NCBI GenBank assembly: GCA_003342895.1
Contig: PTFA01000087.1
Location: 2,008,708-2,072,707, forward strand
DNA length: 64,000 nt
Direction: 5' to 3'
Origin: Casuarius casuarius
Taxonomy: Eukaryota > Chordata > Aves > Casuariiformes > Casuariidae
Part shown: positions 13,931 to 28,300 of the stretch, in pieces
How positions within the stretch are numbered: the first letter of the stretch is position 1
Layout: every line of letters starts with the position of its first letter
The notes under the pieces: generated by a model
Seen by the model: the letters and a program-made list of their open reading frames with translations, nothing else
Databases searched by the model: none
What the model was told of the DNA's origin: nothing
Position numbers and translations under genes: made by a program

Positions 13931-16900
13931 AAAGGAGCATATAAATACTCTCTGACTTCCTGCCAATTAAGAGCAGGAGGACATTTCAGATAAATTTTTG
14001 GAAGAAAACTCCTGCAATATTGTGGGAGGACTTGAAGCAAGAAGACTGCTACCCTTGATTTCATTTCAGGAAAACATATGCTAAATTGTAGGAATTAATT
14101 TGCTTGGCTAATATTTTGACATTTCTGCAATATGATTGAATTAAATTGATAAATAACTGTGTTTGGCTGGTTTATCCTGTACAATGGCTGAATAGGAGGG
14201 GTTGTATGTTAATTAGCACTAATTAGCATGAGATTAAAGCATTGTTTGTATATAAGCGGTGAGATGCAGCTTAGAATCTTTTACAAGGGTGATTTTCAAT
14301 TCATCCAGATTAACTAAAACGTTGCATGTGCACTGGACTCAACTAGAGCTGTTATACTGTAAATCAGTGCCCAGACTCACATGAACTTAGCCTGATGTTG
14401 ATGCGCCTAAACATGCATTTGGTAAAGAAATACAGATCCACACTCCCAGAGCACCTAAAGTTCAGTAAAGGGAACTAAACCTTGGAGGGAGGCTCTGCTA
14501 CAAAGATGCAGCCCTTGCNCAGCAATACCCACATCGCTTCACAATAGGAAGTGTATTTCCTGCTAATCACCAGGCCTGCACACTCAGACTGGGGTATGAA
14601 AATCAAACAGCGTTCCTTCCCTTTCNAGCTTCTTTATACAGTAGCGTGCACGCTAAACTAGAGACTTTCATATGCACGCACATAACCACCCAGCTAAACC
14701 TTCAGGCTTTGACCCAAGTGCAAAAGTGCAACTGNTCCAAGCCAGCGTTGACGTTAGTGCTGATGCTGGTCTTTCCTGAAGGTTTGTTTCAACTAATTTT
14801 TTCTGGTTATTTTTNCTTCCTTGATTTATTGGTTCAAAAGGCTGCAACTCTGCTAAGAATATACTCCGGCATTTTTAGTCATGAAAACAATGCAAAGCAC
14901 TTTAATTAAAAATAAATCATAACTAAACAAAACGTCTCTCTCAACATAAGTACCGATCCGGCTCCCTTTGAAGCCAATAGAAATGCTACCAGCAATTTCG
15001 GCAAGAGCAGACTAACACGTACATCCAAAGATAATTCAAACGTTACAGAAAAATAATGTCGCGTTATGTGCCTTAAATTCTCTCTGATCCATTTGGTGTC
15101 TCTAGAAGGTGCCCACTCTCCCTGCCCTCTGCCGAAGTGGCACACATTTGGCTTTGGATCCCCTGAACCTCACCAGCATTAAGTGGTGTCAGTTGGATCC
15201 CATGCAGAAACCTGCGCCTCTTCTCCAGGAGGTTATCGCCATTCCTGAGGAAACTGTCAGGAGGAAACTGTGGGATCTCTTTATTGACCACATTTTAAAA
15301 ACTATTTTAAAAAGAAAGCTACACGACTGAATTCCCCCCAACACCTTCTGTCTTCCAGAAGAGCAACCCTGGCCCTGGCTGTCATAGTCCATTCCTACCC
15401 AATAACCGAGCTTTGGCATATTAGTAATACTGGATAAAGGTTATAATCCAAAGCCTGCTCAGTTTTCTTTTAAAGGTTACAGCCTTCATAAAACTAATTC
15501 TGCCCTATATCCACTACCGATTAGGCAGAGATTAAACCTAATAAATATCTTGTACAACTTGCTTTCCTCNATGGATTTGGACCCACACGGCTCAAAGCAG
15601 TTGTGACAAAAATGAGCTTTTGTCCTTGACATAGGAAGANGCTTCTGACAACACGACATAAGTTGACTATGGGAATGTCACATCCTGCCATTCAGACCCT
15701 TTAANTTGTTATGCAGTTGCCAAACTAAACTGGGAGAAGCAGCAGAAATTAAATTGTGCAAATACTGAGTTATGCCTCTTGGCTGCCAGCCAGCTGTTGC
15801 TTATTTTCAGATTAATAGGCAATATGGCAATGTTTAGGATCCAACCACACACTAAAACCAAGGGAAACAACAAAACAGTTTGTCCAGCAGGTAACTAGAA
15901 GGGATTGTGCATGTTGGGACTTTCAATTAATTTTTTTCCAAGTGACTTAAAGACATTGCATTCTTCTTTGCTGAATTAAAAAGACCAAAAAGAGGCGTGC
16001 ATTTTCAGCCTTCGTCCCGTACCCATTCAGACTGCAAGAACAGCTGCAGCATGTTACAATTGCTATTTAAGTTAAATATACACTGAGAAACACTGAATAG
16101 TTCAGATTGTGACAGCACATTGAAAATAAGATTTTAAATTTGCAACTGGCAATTAACAATTCACATAACACATTTTAATATATAATTTGCTCCATCTAAA
16201 CGATTCACGAGGACCTTGAAGTGTGCTAACTTCAATGCTTTTATTGCATGCGATTTTAAATATGCCCTATTTTTCTAATTTATCTGCAACCTCTTTTTTT
16301 CCTAATTACAAAACACCACATGAGGGCCTGAACATTGACAGGTGCATGCCAAGGTTTATTGTTTCAAAATTTCTGTGAACGATGCTTCTTGNGGGGAACG
16401 GCAAACATTTCATTCTTTTGGAGGCCATTTAGCAATAGCCTAGTGCAGCACTAGCTATACCCAAGACAGTAATTTATCATTTTTTGCATCCCATAAATTA
16501 AAAAATAATATATAAGTCNGGGACACTCCTTTGAAAGATATGTTTTAAGTACAGAACCACTTCCGACACGGTGCCTCGGGTAGACTCTCCCTGATCATAC
16601 AAAGTCTGAGCTCATTTTCCTAAAAAATTATTTCAAATATTTTCCACACTTCCCTGAACTAACACTTTGCTGTCTTAATGGCAGTCTTACAGCATGAAAG
16701 AAATATCAGGAAATACCCCCCTTCTCCCTCATTGTCTTTGGTAGTGTAACTTTTAAATGACACCAACCAGTTTTAAGAGCAGCGCTATCTAGAGACAGAC
16801 AGGTGGAGGAGGCTTTTAAGCTTGGTCAGAGCCATTTAAATGTCATTATTTCCAATCTCTGCAGAACTGATGGAAACATACTATAAGCCGGTGCCTTAAT

Positions 16901-19900
16901 GCTACGACTCCTGCCAGAATTCATGAAAAAATTTACTTTAAGTTTTAAGTCCCAAATGCCAAACAAGCAAATTCCAGTCAAGTTGGGTGTTTACAAGGGG
17001 CCGGTCCTTCCCTGCTGCCGCAGCCGGGTGCTTCCCAGGGCTGGTTTCCTTCAGCTGCTCAGCCGGGATCCCTGCCCACATCGGCACTAACATCTAAAGC
17101 ATATTCTTTTTTTTTATTACGAGATGCAGAATGAGCAGCAGCTAACTCATGCCATTTGTTTTAAAACCAGTAGCATAAAAGAGCACATTCTGCTAGGCTC
17201 AACTCAGCTGAGTTAGTACTTATGTCCGCATAATCCCAGTGAAATTAATTATTCTTTTCAGAGNGCAAGATGTTTCTTTACATGAGAAAGACAGAATCAA
17301 AACCTCAATAATTTTGAGACACTGAACACGGACACCCACCATCTGCACTGGGATTAAAATCAAAACAGACCAAAGAAACAGATTAGCAATGAGATTAAGG
17401 GGAGAAAAATGTTTGCTATGAACAATGTAATCAGAGGAGAAGGAAGATGGCAACCACTGGCTCTTTGTAGCTGCTTACGAGGTAAAAAACACCTGGTAGT
17501 AGAATAAGCAATATTTCTCTTTGTCTAAGCCACAGGAGAAAAAAAAAAATCCATTTGACCTAAAGAATGAAGCAAATATGATGATAGGATAATGATAAGG
17601 GGAGAGTTACTGGGAAGGCAGAACAACCTGCAGACAGAGTTAACAGTGTGGCTCTAATAGAAAGGGTGAATACCAGATAGTCATGAATCCCTATAATTTA
17701 CAAAAAGGTGCACATTGCNAATGTTATCTGATACAAATTGTTGACCAAGGGGCAGCAGAGGTTCACAGAAGCAAAAACTTTCCCCGTATTAGGTGCATCT
17801 CAGCATGGAAAAATTAGATGAGTCAATATCTAATTTGGCATTTAATATAGCATTTGAACATTATAAACGTAAGTGAACGTTGCCATTCAGTGATGATAGT
17901 GGCAAATGAAAGCAAAAATTACTTGTAGTAGAATGCTGCTAATTTGCACATCATTAATCTTCATGCCCCATAATTCAAACACATAATAACAGTAGTCTCT
18001 CCCCAAGCCTCAGCAACAGCTGAACAACAGCGCTGTACCATAATCTCACATTATTCATTCAACTCTATCAGAGGTGGAGCTGATAATACCACCTATTACT
18101 GAAATTGCTTAGTATTTCCTGTACCCGCTTACAGAGCTGAGCCTCCCTTCAGCCATCTAGATGGATGCTGGGTGTCTTCCTTCAGGAGTTGTATTTTATT
18201 TTTTTTTAAGCTTGAGATGAGATATTTAATTGCTTCTGAAAATGTGGCTTGTGAATGGGAAAGGTATTTTTTTCTGGCCATCTTTCTAGAAAACAGATGC
18301 TTTCTGCGGCAGGGTAGAAGCTTGATCGCCGCAGTAGGTAGATCTTTGTTATCCCACTTTGTTCTTGCAATCAGTAGATCTGCTGGGATTTAAAAGCTCA
18401 AAAACTACCAAAGATGCTGCTCCATTGAGCATCACAGAGCTTCCCCGACCCGTAGAGAGAAGGCATGAACGGCCAGGCTGGTGCGGCTGAGCACCTTCCC
18501 ACTTCGGCAGGGCTTTACGCTTCTTGGCAGAGGGCAATCAAACTGGCCCCACCATGGCCTGCTGGTGCCACAACCCAGTGGGCAGTCTGAATTTACTGTG
18601 CAAGGAGACCTGGACTAGAAGTTTGAGCTCTNTTAAATTTACTGAGCAGGAGACCANGTCCGTGGGAGGGTGCAGACAGGCCAAAAATGGGGCGAGNNGG
18701 AGGGCACAGGAGAGGATAGCCAAGCACAGGGGAAAACAGAAGACCCTGTGCACCTTGGACTATGTTTCCCTCCGGAGCCAGAGATGTCAGCGTACACTGA
18801 CAGGCTGTTTTCTCACGAGCNTAAATATCTCATCTCTCGCTAGTTTTGCTTCACACAGAGAGTAGCAACGTATCGCGGCTCTCATTTGCATCATCAGCCC
18901 TGGAGGTCTCTGTGGTGGCTGGACCTGCCGATTGCCGTCCTGCTGCCAATCCACGTCAGCACCACGCTGACACGGCNCTGAAGCTGTTTTTTCATTTTCT
19001 TTTCCACAAGCAAGGAAAATGCACACAAGCACACTATAAAGACTATTACAAAAGTCAAAAATGCAGGCAATTAGAAGTTAGGATGTGCAAAATTTAAGGC
19101 ATCGAGTAGAATCTGGATTCACCCCTCTTGCACACATACACAGAGATACCATCTTTAAAGACCTGATCCCATGCAGTTTTTCCACAAGTTGCCTTCGCCT
19201 TTGCACACAGGCTGCCCAAATGGACAGCCTACTTTCCCTGTCACTGACTCCCGGCTCCATTTACTGCCCGCTTGTCACAGTTTTTCTGAAACTAGAACAA
19301 TTAGTTTTCACATGGGTTCTCCATGACATTATTGCAAATGGTACTGTATTCACTCTTAAATACATAGCTTCTACTCAGCGCGTGAATGCAGCAGCCTGAC
19401 ACCAGCTGGGCTCCGAATCCAGACTCCAGAGTATCAAATCAGCACACAATCAGCAATCACCCCCGAAAACGCTGGCTTTGCCTGACCAAATATGAGATAG
19501 ACACAGACCTGAGCAAGGGAAAGATTTTTATTATTTTGGTGGTCAGAGCTAGGAGTCACATATGTAAGATTTATATTATTTGGTACATCTGATAAAGATT
19601 TGCAAACATTTTCACCAAAAACAATTAACTTCAGGTCAACCTAAGATATTTGCTTCAGACAGAAAAATACTTCGTTTTCTGTCAGGATAATTATTTTCAG
19701 ACCTTTTTTTTTTTAATGTGATTTAGTGTATGTCAATTTTTAAATGAAAAAATACCATTCCACACTAAAAAGTCAGAAAGTTTCATCTTAAANCCATGGA
19801 AACAAAGCTTCTCAGTGTTTTGCTATTTTCCAGTTCCCTCTTTCCCTCAGTTAAAATGATTTCCTGCTTAACCCAAATTCAGGCCCTCCAAAANGCCATT

Positions 19901-22900
19901 TTTCCTGAGAATTTAGAAAAACTATTAGGGTCCAGTGTCACACAAAAATTTTGTACCATAGGAGAGGACAGAATCCAGAGCTGCAGGGCAGAAAAACTGT
20001 CATGGCTAGGCAACCATCTCCTGCTCTCACTACCTAACAAATGCGCAAGGGTTATACACACAANAACTTCTTTCAGTTAAGTTCTACAGCAAGGAAGAAA
20101 AAATGCTTATGTGATCATGATAGCCTCCTCCTAGTTCGCAAACGCAGAAGAGCATGTTAAATTGGACGAGCATTCTAAATTAGGGCATTTCTTGACTTTG
20201 AAACTTTGAGAGTTTTTATTTTTAAAGTTTGGCGTGTATGTTGCTTTCCCCAGTACGTTGCAGCTTTCTGACAGATTCTGCTATTTCTCAAAAGAATTTT
20301 CACTAGTTCTTTTTTGAAGCAATTTCTCATGTTATGGATATAATTTAAATGTGAAACTCTTATGATGGGAGGAAAAAAAAAAGGATAATCTCAGTTTTCC
20401 CCCCAGAAAACACAGTACAAGAACACAATGTATTTTCATGTCTCCATCAGAGAACGCGCCACATCTTTCAGCAGAGATTTCCAACAGCCAACCACAGGCT
20501 CAATGTGAAGGGGGCCAGGGAAGAGAACAGGTAGATGCATGTATAAAAACTGAAGACAAAAGATCCTTGCATTCTTCCCAAGCTGAATATCACTGGCTTT
20601 CCTTGAACCTCTATAACCACCATACCCATTCCAAGATTTCAACTAGCTTTGCCGGAAAATATATATAAAAATCAATATCATCATATATATCATCAATGTT
20701 TTATCCCCACACAAATTGTATGAAGGCATGCCTGGGTTTAATCCTAAACTCTAGATTAAAGATGTGGTTAGCTGAATGATTATCAGAAATCACCGAAAGA
20801 CTGGCATACTGTCCACAAACTCTTAAAATTTCTACTGGCCATCACAGGGGTTAGGAGAGATTGACAATTTAGGAGGAGAGAGGGAGAAAAAAAATAAAAT
20901 AGATCCTGTGGCCATCTTCTGGTGCTGGTGCTATGAACTCCCAATCTAGTTTCTGAGGTTGCAAAGACATTTGACAGTATCTGAAGAATTGCATGCCTTC
21001 TCCCAAGCCATTACTACACAAAACTGAGTTTAGAATAGAGAGCTAAGCCAAGATATTATTTCTGCAGCACATTTATAAATACTTAATTCAATAAGACAGC
21101 AGATTCAGAAAGCGCTCCAAAGGATTGTCCTCATTAAGACATAAGACATCATCTTGGAAACATGCCTTTTGCTGTTGAAATGATTTCCCTGGATTATAAC
21201 TGAGTATATGCCAACAAGTTGGAAGTGTTCCCATAGTATGGGAGTGAAGCGCCTGAGGTATGCAAAGTTATGCTTTAGTGCATGCTCCTACTTAAATATA
21301 CTCAAAAGGGAGTCCTAGAGATGGAGAGATATCATTACTGGTTGCGCTGCAGTGATAATAAGTAATCATCATTTGTTGAATACCAGCAATACCATTCACT
21401 CTTAGCCAAGTCATATGAAAATTAGAGACCTACAAGCAGACAAATGCAATTTGAATGTAAATAGTTTCTGATGTTACCTGAAAATCTCAGAAAAAGTCAG
21501 AAATAGTAACTCAAACTGCTAATACCACTCTGAACGCCTATTAGCACACCCATTTTACAAGATGAGAGAACTGAAGTACCTGAGTTTTTCATAATTTACT
21601 GCAAATTAGCAAGGAAACTGGACATGACTCAGCCCCTAAGCCCTGAACCTGAACAGACTTTGAGGAAAGTCTTTCATTATATCTCTCTCACTATCCCAGC
21701 TGAGCACCAGAGAAAAAAGGAGCAGACAGGCAGAATCCTCAGAGAATTGGCTTTGATTATGTTTGGATCCGTTTTACTTTCACCTCTGCTAATACTGTAG
21801 TCAATGAATGTGGGAGTCTGTTTTAAACAGATATTGGTGAATATATCCATTTGCATGAGAAAGCTGATGAAGTGTCACGATCAGCTCAGGTATAATAAGT
21901 AATTGTGATTCTAGGCACATTTCTGCCTCATTCCCAGGGTGATTTTTCTCTAGAGAATAGACTTATTCTGCTGTTGCAGTAACAAAAAAATAGAAGAGAA
22001 ATGAAAAAATGGTTAAGCCACAGTAAAGCCTTAAGGTGTCTCATAGCAATCCACCCCAAAATCCCATTTCCAGATAAATTACCAGTAACTTCGTGATTAA
22101 ACACTCAATCACAAATCTTCATTAAAAAGAAACATTCCCCTAACACTTCTCTTTTTTCTTTTTAACACTTTTAGTCATTTCTCTTTCATTTATGTGCTCT
22201 TCTGAATCAGTTGGCAGGTGACAGTAACATGTGCAGAATTCTAATTTCTTTCCTGCTGCGCAAAGTCTTTAGCACCGCATCGGTGCGCAAATCCTACTCG
22301 CCACTGGGCTTGCGCACTGCAAGGGGCTATGTGTCTTCCATTACACAACCCAACCACTCGCAGGGGGATCAGTGGTGCAACACATGAATAGTCAACATGG
22401 TACTGGAATACATGGGTACACGGTGTATATATAAAACTTTCTTCTATCATGAAGTCCTCTAAGCAGGCCTCCTTCAGCAGTGAGAAGGCCTGGAATAAGC
22501 TAAATGAGCGTATATCAGGTGTTATAAGCATCTCCGCTTACAAAAAGTTGGGTAGGGTAGAAAATCTGCATGCTTTGAAAAAAGGTAGAGGGAGAGGTAG
22601 ACACAATAATACTCTATCTTCAGCAGGTTGCTAATAAATAACAGGACATAATACTCATTACCTGCTTTACGAAAAAAACCTTCACCACAGTTAACTGGCA
22701 TTTCTGAAGCGCTTGAGGGGCCTCAGGAAAATGAGATTTGTCATGCAAAGTACCCGTGTTTGGGAATTACTAAACAAGTACAAATGATGATACGGAGCTT
22801 GGCAGTGGTTAACCCCCCTAGGGAGCCCTCCACACTTGCCATTTGGATACCGAAAACAAGGACTGTGAACGGGGGGCAAATGAACATGCTTGTAATAGAA

Positions 22901-25900
22901 GAGGAAAATGCATGCGGTAACGAGCAACCAAAGCCTCAGCAAAGGCAACGGGAGCAGCGCTGTGCCAAAATAACACGTTCTGTAATTCCTTACTAGGAGT
23001 AACTCACTCTCTGGGGGTTTTCCCCCCCTCTATTCAGCAAGTTAATGAGCCCTATCCCACATCCCTTCTCAGGGGACCTGACCCTCGGGTGGGTTCGCAG
23101 GCTGAACTTGCATTTTCTGCTGCACTTAATAAGGTAAGCCACACCGACACGAGGAAGGCCAATGCAAGCACACAAGAACAAGGGCAGCCAGATGCCCCTT
23201 CCCTGGACTTCAGTGTCCTCTCCTTTACCCGACACCATCCCTCCCCAGCATCAGCTGTCCCGCAGCCTCACAAGCAAGCTGTGGCCCACCACATTATTTT
23301 GATTTGCCTGGGCTGGTCGCCCTGTTTGACCAGCCTTGCTGCCGCAGCAAAAGCNCCAGCCTTCCCAGGGCGCGCGACAGCCCTTTCCAACCATTCCCTG
23401 CTGCCAAAAACCACATTCACTCGGAAAGTGCTGCCCCAGACACATGGCTTCAACAAGCAGAAAGGAGCAGCAAGTAAAAGCAATAGCTTCCAGAATACAA
23501 TCTGATCGTGCACTACTCACCGGATACCAGCCGCTCATCTCTCAGGTGCCTGCCCCTGTAAATCAGCAGCCAGCCCACGGATGCTATCAGAGATGGAGGC
23601 GCTGTGGCTGGGCCCATCAAGCTGCTGGGTGGCATCAACTCCGATGTCTCGGTACTGTGTGGGAATAAGGAAATAAGAGCAGCGTTAGCAGGCAAAACAT
23701 TGCGGAGGTCTCGGCAGTCTAGCATCCAGCACTAGCCATAGTCCCTCCTCCAAATCAACGTCCTTCATCTGGGGTGTATCTAGCATTAATTCATCTAGAA
23801 GACAGTCCACCTTCCCTGGCGCAGAGGAAGGCCAGCAGAAGTGTCCAAGCGGTGCCCAAGGTTCAACATCGATGGGGATCATGGACTCATGCAAGGGAAA
23901 ATAAGGGCTCCACGTGGTACCCCAGGTGCCCCAGCTGCTTTTCTGTGCTGCCTTTGCCACCACGGCGCCTGGGCTTCACACGCACAGCCAAGCAAGTGAG
24001 CGCCTCCACCACACAGCGCTCTTTCTCAGAAACTTCAGGTTTTTTGTTTATTTAAATGAACTGCTACAACCCAGCTACATTCTTCTCCTAACATCTTTCT
24101 CTTCCAGAATACTAGGTTTTTATATTGCCAAATGAGGAAAGCATGAAAGTCTAATAGAAACAAGAAGCCTCCACACAAATCAAATCCTCCANCTCACCTC
24201 CCTCCTTCAAAGCATCGCTCTGCAACCCTTGCATCCCCCCCACAGTGCCCTTCCAAAATACACAAAGATAAAAATAAAGATATTTTGTATTACTTTATCT
24301 TAGTTTCCTTTTAACAGGGGAAACAAAGCGTTTCAAAGCAACTTTTTTCCCAAAGGCCTTCCTTTAAAAACAATCACATTTCTGTGACACAACTTGTAAA
24401 TACTGCTCTTCCTTTTCCGATGATTTATAGCTACTTTATTTTTTTTATTATTTGTGATAGAGCAGTTTAATTTGTTATGCTCAGTTANACTGGTTTATGG
24501 CTTTGTTCTTTTGTTTTTTATAGCTGTAGCATCAACTGATTTAGAAAGCATTTTGGGAAGGAGCACAAAAGAAGCAAGTTACAGACTAAAGAAAAAAAAG
24601 AAGAATGCAAACAAACCATTTAANATCCAAGCAGGAATATCCTTCTTTCCTCCACCCCCATTACAAAACCAAACTATTCCTCGCTATCAGCTATTGACCA
24701 TAAAAGGTGCATTTTGGGTTCAGGCTTCCTGCTTTTCGAAGTATTAGTATGACAGCATCTTTTTGCTCCACCACATCCACTCACACATGAGACCTCTGGA
24801 GAGCACTCGTTTTCTGTTCAGAAACAATTTTCCAGTATAATTACAAGTTGTTCCCCATTCGAAAGATGCACATTTATGACCATCTCCAGATATATTGGCT
24901 TTTTCCTTTTATGTGCAAACAAGCACAATCATACAAACATCAAAGATAAATACCCCTACGGCCAGCCACCCTCTGCAGCTCGTTGCATGAAGCTTTGCTC
25001 GCCACCACTTTCCAACGAGCCTGANGCAGAGGCTTTAGGCTTCAGCCAGCTTGAAAAAAACTGAAGTCACACGCACCGGGTCTCACTTCACACGTTAAGT
25101 TTCTTTTGTTGTGATGGAAGTTTGTCATATTTATTTCTTCCCTTTGCAGACAGACTTTGGTGCTTTCCTGCCATGAAACTTTAATGCTTTATTGATCCAT
25201 TTTTCTGTCTCTTGTAGGTGTTTAATTCTGTAGCGCAGTGCTATGATCTNTGCCTCTTGCAAAGAAATCAGTAGGCATAAGCAAGGCCTCTGGTGGGGTC
25301 TTTGAAGCCTCAGGCCCTGCTCCCACATCTGTGCGTGGACAGTTTGCAGGCACGAGGTGAGGGAAGCAACCTTAATAAGTTTCCTTTCCAAAAAGACTGC
25401 TTCATTTTAAGATATCTTTATCTATTTTTAGTTTATTAGAATTTTGTGGAGGAAAGCAATATCAGTGCTGATGTCATTTTGACTTCACAGCATAGAGGTC
25501 GGCAGGCGCACTCAAACTTTCCATCCGTTTAATGCAGTGGAAACATTCCTGTAGGATTTAGAGCAAGCCAGAAAGTTACTCTGCTTTGGCAACCCCTGGC
25601 TAAAGTGGTTAAATCCTTTTTTAATGAAATTGTTGTTTACTGGACAGAAATACTGAAACCAGGGTGCACCTCAAGGCGGTGAGTACCGTTAACAGTCTTT
25701 GAATAAGGCAATAACTGCATTAAATCACAAGCGCCTTTGTCCTTCCTGGGTAATAAAGTGAAAACTTTTTTCAGCAGGATCTTCTCTCTCCTTCAAATCC
25801 AGGGAAACCTGCAGGGCACCTTCAAGCAATTTGAAGGAGCAAAGTATTTTTTTGAGGGGGGGAAGAGGGGAGAACTAAAATTAAGGGGGAGTCTAAGAAA

Positions 25901-28094
25901 GGACAATTCTACTCAAACTAGTTTCTGTTGACCTAAGGCATACAAAAACTATAGGCTGCCCCGTTCCTCACTGCACGTCCCCTCCCTCACTTCAGGTAAA
26001 TAATGCCACAACAGTTCAGTGTCCAAGTGACCCAGACCAGGACGAATTCATCTGGTGTTCAATATACCACACAGATAAGTTTTCACTAGACCGCAGCAAC
26101 CGAAGCTGTATGTAGGCACAGCTTGAGGGCTGAGCTCGAGCATCTGAGCCGGGATCCTCTGCCTAATGCAGATATCAACGCAACTAAGTCCTTCCATCAA
26201 ATTATTTTATCTATNATAAAATAGCTTCTTCCCACCTTCTCTGGATCACTGCCCATCCACCTCCTAGCACCTATCGCACACTGCAGTTTCCTACACCAGG
26301 ATCTTGAATTAGGATATTAAATCTAGCATCTACCTCTTGCACTGAGTGTATCAAGCTAGGTTGTCAGCCTACAAAAAGCTAACTCGACATTTACCAGTGC
26401 TTTTCTTGATTTATGGATTATTTTTAATGTTAATTCACTCCCAAATGACAGTGCTGAATCATGGTATTTTGCTTCACTGTTTTAAATCTTAACTGCTCAG
26501 CACAGACGAGACATAAATCTTCACCTTTGCATCTACAAAGACTTAGAAAAACTGCAAGTTACTGTTGTCCGTCTTAGCCATTCCCTTGCATAATTTTTGG
26601 ATGATCAACTGTTCTCAGATTATTTATAAAGCCATTTTGTTTGTCAAGTCCATTTCCCCCAAGCAAAGAAAAGTTAAGAGAGGGCTAGGATGAAAGCAAA
26701 GGAATGGGGGTGGGGGAGCCTCTGAGGTAGGGTTTGTCTTGGTCTTGGGCTTTTTTGGAATAAAGGAGAATACAAAAGGTAACACCATGCCAGTGGTTTT
26801 CTCCACGGTGGTTATCAAGAACCTCAAACACTGGGATCTAGAAAGCAGAGCAAAGGCAGGAAGTGTGACCACTGTGCCTTTAAAAAAAGAAAAAAAAAAT
26901 CCTCATTTATTAACTATCACAATCAGCTTGCTTAGACTTCACAATATTTCCAGCCTTATGAATCTGTCAGGCTTGAAAACATTTATCTCAGCAGGCTGCA
27001 CAGCTTTCTGCGCCTGTCTTGATTACATGTAGTTGGGCCGTCTTCATAAGCAACNAACGTTTGTTTTGAAAGATTCACGATCTTTTGTGTGCCAGTGTAC
27101 AAGCCATTTTCTCACCACTGAATTTTGCCCAAATATAGCTGTCCTATAAGCGTCAAACGCAGAGTTGCTTTTACCATCCTCCCTGCTATCTTTATTAGTT
27201 AAAAACTGTCTTGCATTAGCGCCCCCCCTCCTTTTTTTTTTTTTAATATAAAGGGTAGGTATTTCTTGACTTGTACTCATGAATCTATGTGGTTTTACAA
27301 CAAAATATAATCTTTACTGTAAAGTTGGTGTCTCTTCCCCACCCGCCAGAAATATTCTATAATTTAGCATGCATTTGTTCAGATTCTCTCTTCTCACAGC
27401 AGAACACGATTAGTGGAATTTCTTATTTACTTGAAGATTCCCAGTTTAGTCAGGATTCCCATTTAGATACTTGGGAATGGAATTTTATGTGGAATTTAAG
27501 ATGCAGAAAGCCAGATCTTTCACGTCCCCTCCCTTACAAAGTCACATGCTACAGCTGCCTAAGAAAAGTGTTTTTACATGAAAAATAACAGAATTTAACA
27601 ACAAAAAGCTTTATAAAGGAAGTGCTTTGACCTGTTTCTCCACCAAGACTCCAGAATTAGCGGACTCCGGCTTTTTACATGCAGCTTACTAAGAAGATTC
27701 CCATCCTGTCCAGATAAACCCTACAATGCCAGGTCCCCAAGATCACNCCCAAAAGGTGCCTGCTCTAGCATAGGCTAGAGGTGCCTTTAGGAGAGCTTAT
27801 CATGTTTTGAAATGGCTTCGCGTTCAGTGCACACTGGGGAGGTCCTAATGAGGTTATGGTGGACTTTTTGCCACAGCTGAGCCTGTGTCCATCCGTCCTT
27901 CTGGAGCTTCCTACCACAAGACACAGCACGCTCATCTGCCTGTCCCAGGCAGCAAAATTTTCCGAAGTCCAAAAAAAAATAAAAATAAAAAGCCAAATTA
28001 AAAAAAACAGAAAACATGAAGTAACAGCTTCAGAAATAGCTCCAATAGAGCTGTTGAAGCTGGAGGGGGAGGGATTCACAGGGCTTTCTTATTT
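13931..28094. other. Intergenic sequence, AT-rich, candidate regulatory patches
   Basis: Downstream of the CR1 fragment, 13.98-14.35 kb and 15.9-16.5 kb are AT-rich, repeat-free and hold homeodomain, FOX and MEIS-like words (TAATTAGCA twice, TTTATTGTTT, TGACAGGTGC). One MIR relic lies at 21.6 kb. The rest shows nothing I can name. Confidence 0.4.
21535..21665 (-). mobile_element. MIR-like SINE fragment
   Basis: CCCATTTTACAAGATGAGAG, AACTGAAGTACC and a later CAGCCCCTAAGCCCTGAACC follow the reverse complement of MIR (cattttacagatgaggaaactgaggcac ... gccaggaatagaaccc). Confidence 0.5.
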
Positions 28095-28300
28095 TAGGTT
28101 TCCGAAGCCACAAGGCGGCTCCTGCGGCGTGGGCAGGTGTTGGAGCGTGGGGGGCCGAGCGCGACATTTTCCCAGCGAGCAGACCCAACAAAATGACTCA
28201 CCCTCCTCCATCAACATGCATCCCTGAGCAGAAACAAAGCTGCTTACGCGACGTAGCTAGCGGCGGCAGTCATGTTTTCAAAGCCCTGGGTATAAAACTA
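28095..28300 (+). promoter_or_regulatory. CpG-rich cluster with TATA box, orphan promoter candidate
   Basis: Around fifteen CpGs fall within about 175 bp (28100-28275) in otherwise CpG-poor DNA, followed by GGGTATAAAACTAC with a TATAAAA box at 28291-28297. No recognised gene lies on either side. Downstream sequence is C-rich and ends in an AATAAA at 29074. Promoter activity is inference. Confidence 0.3.
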
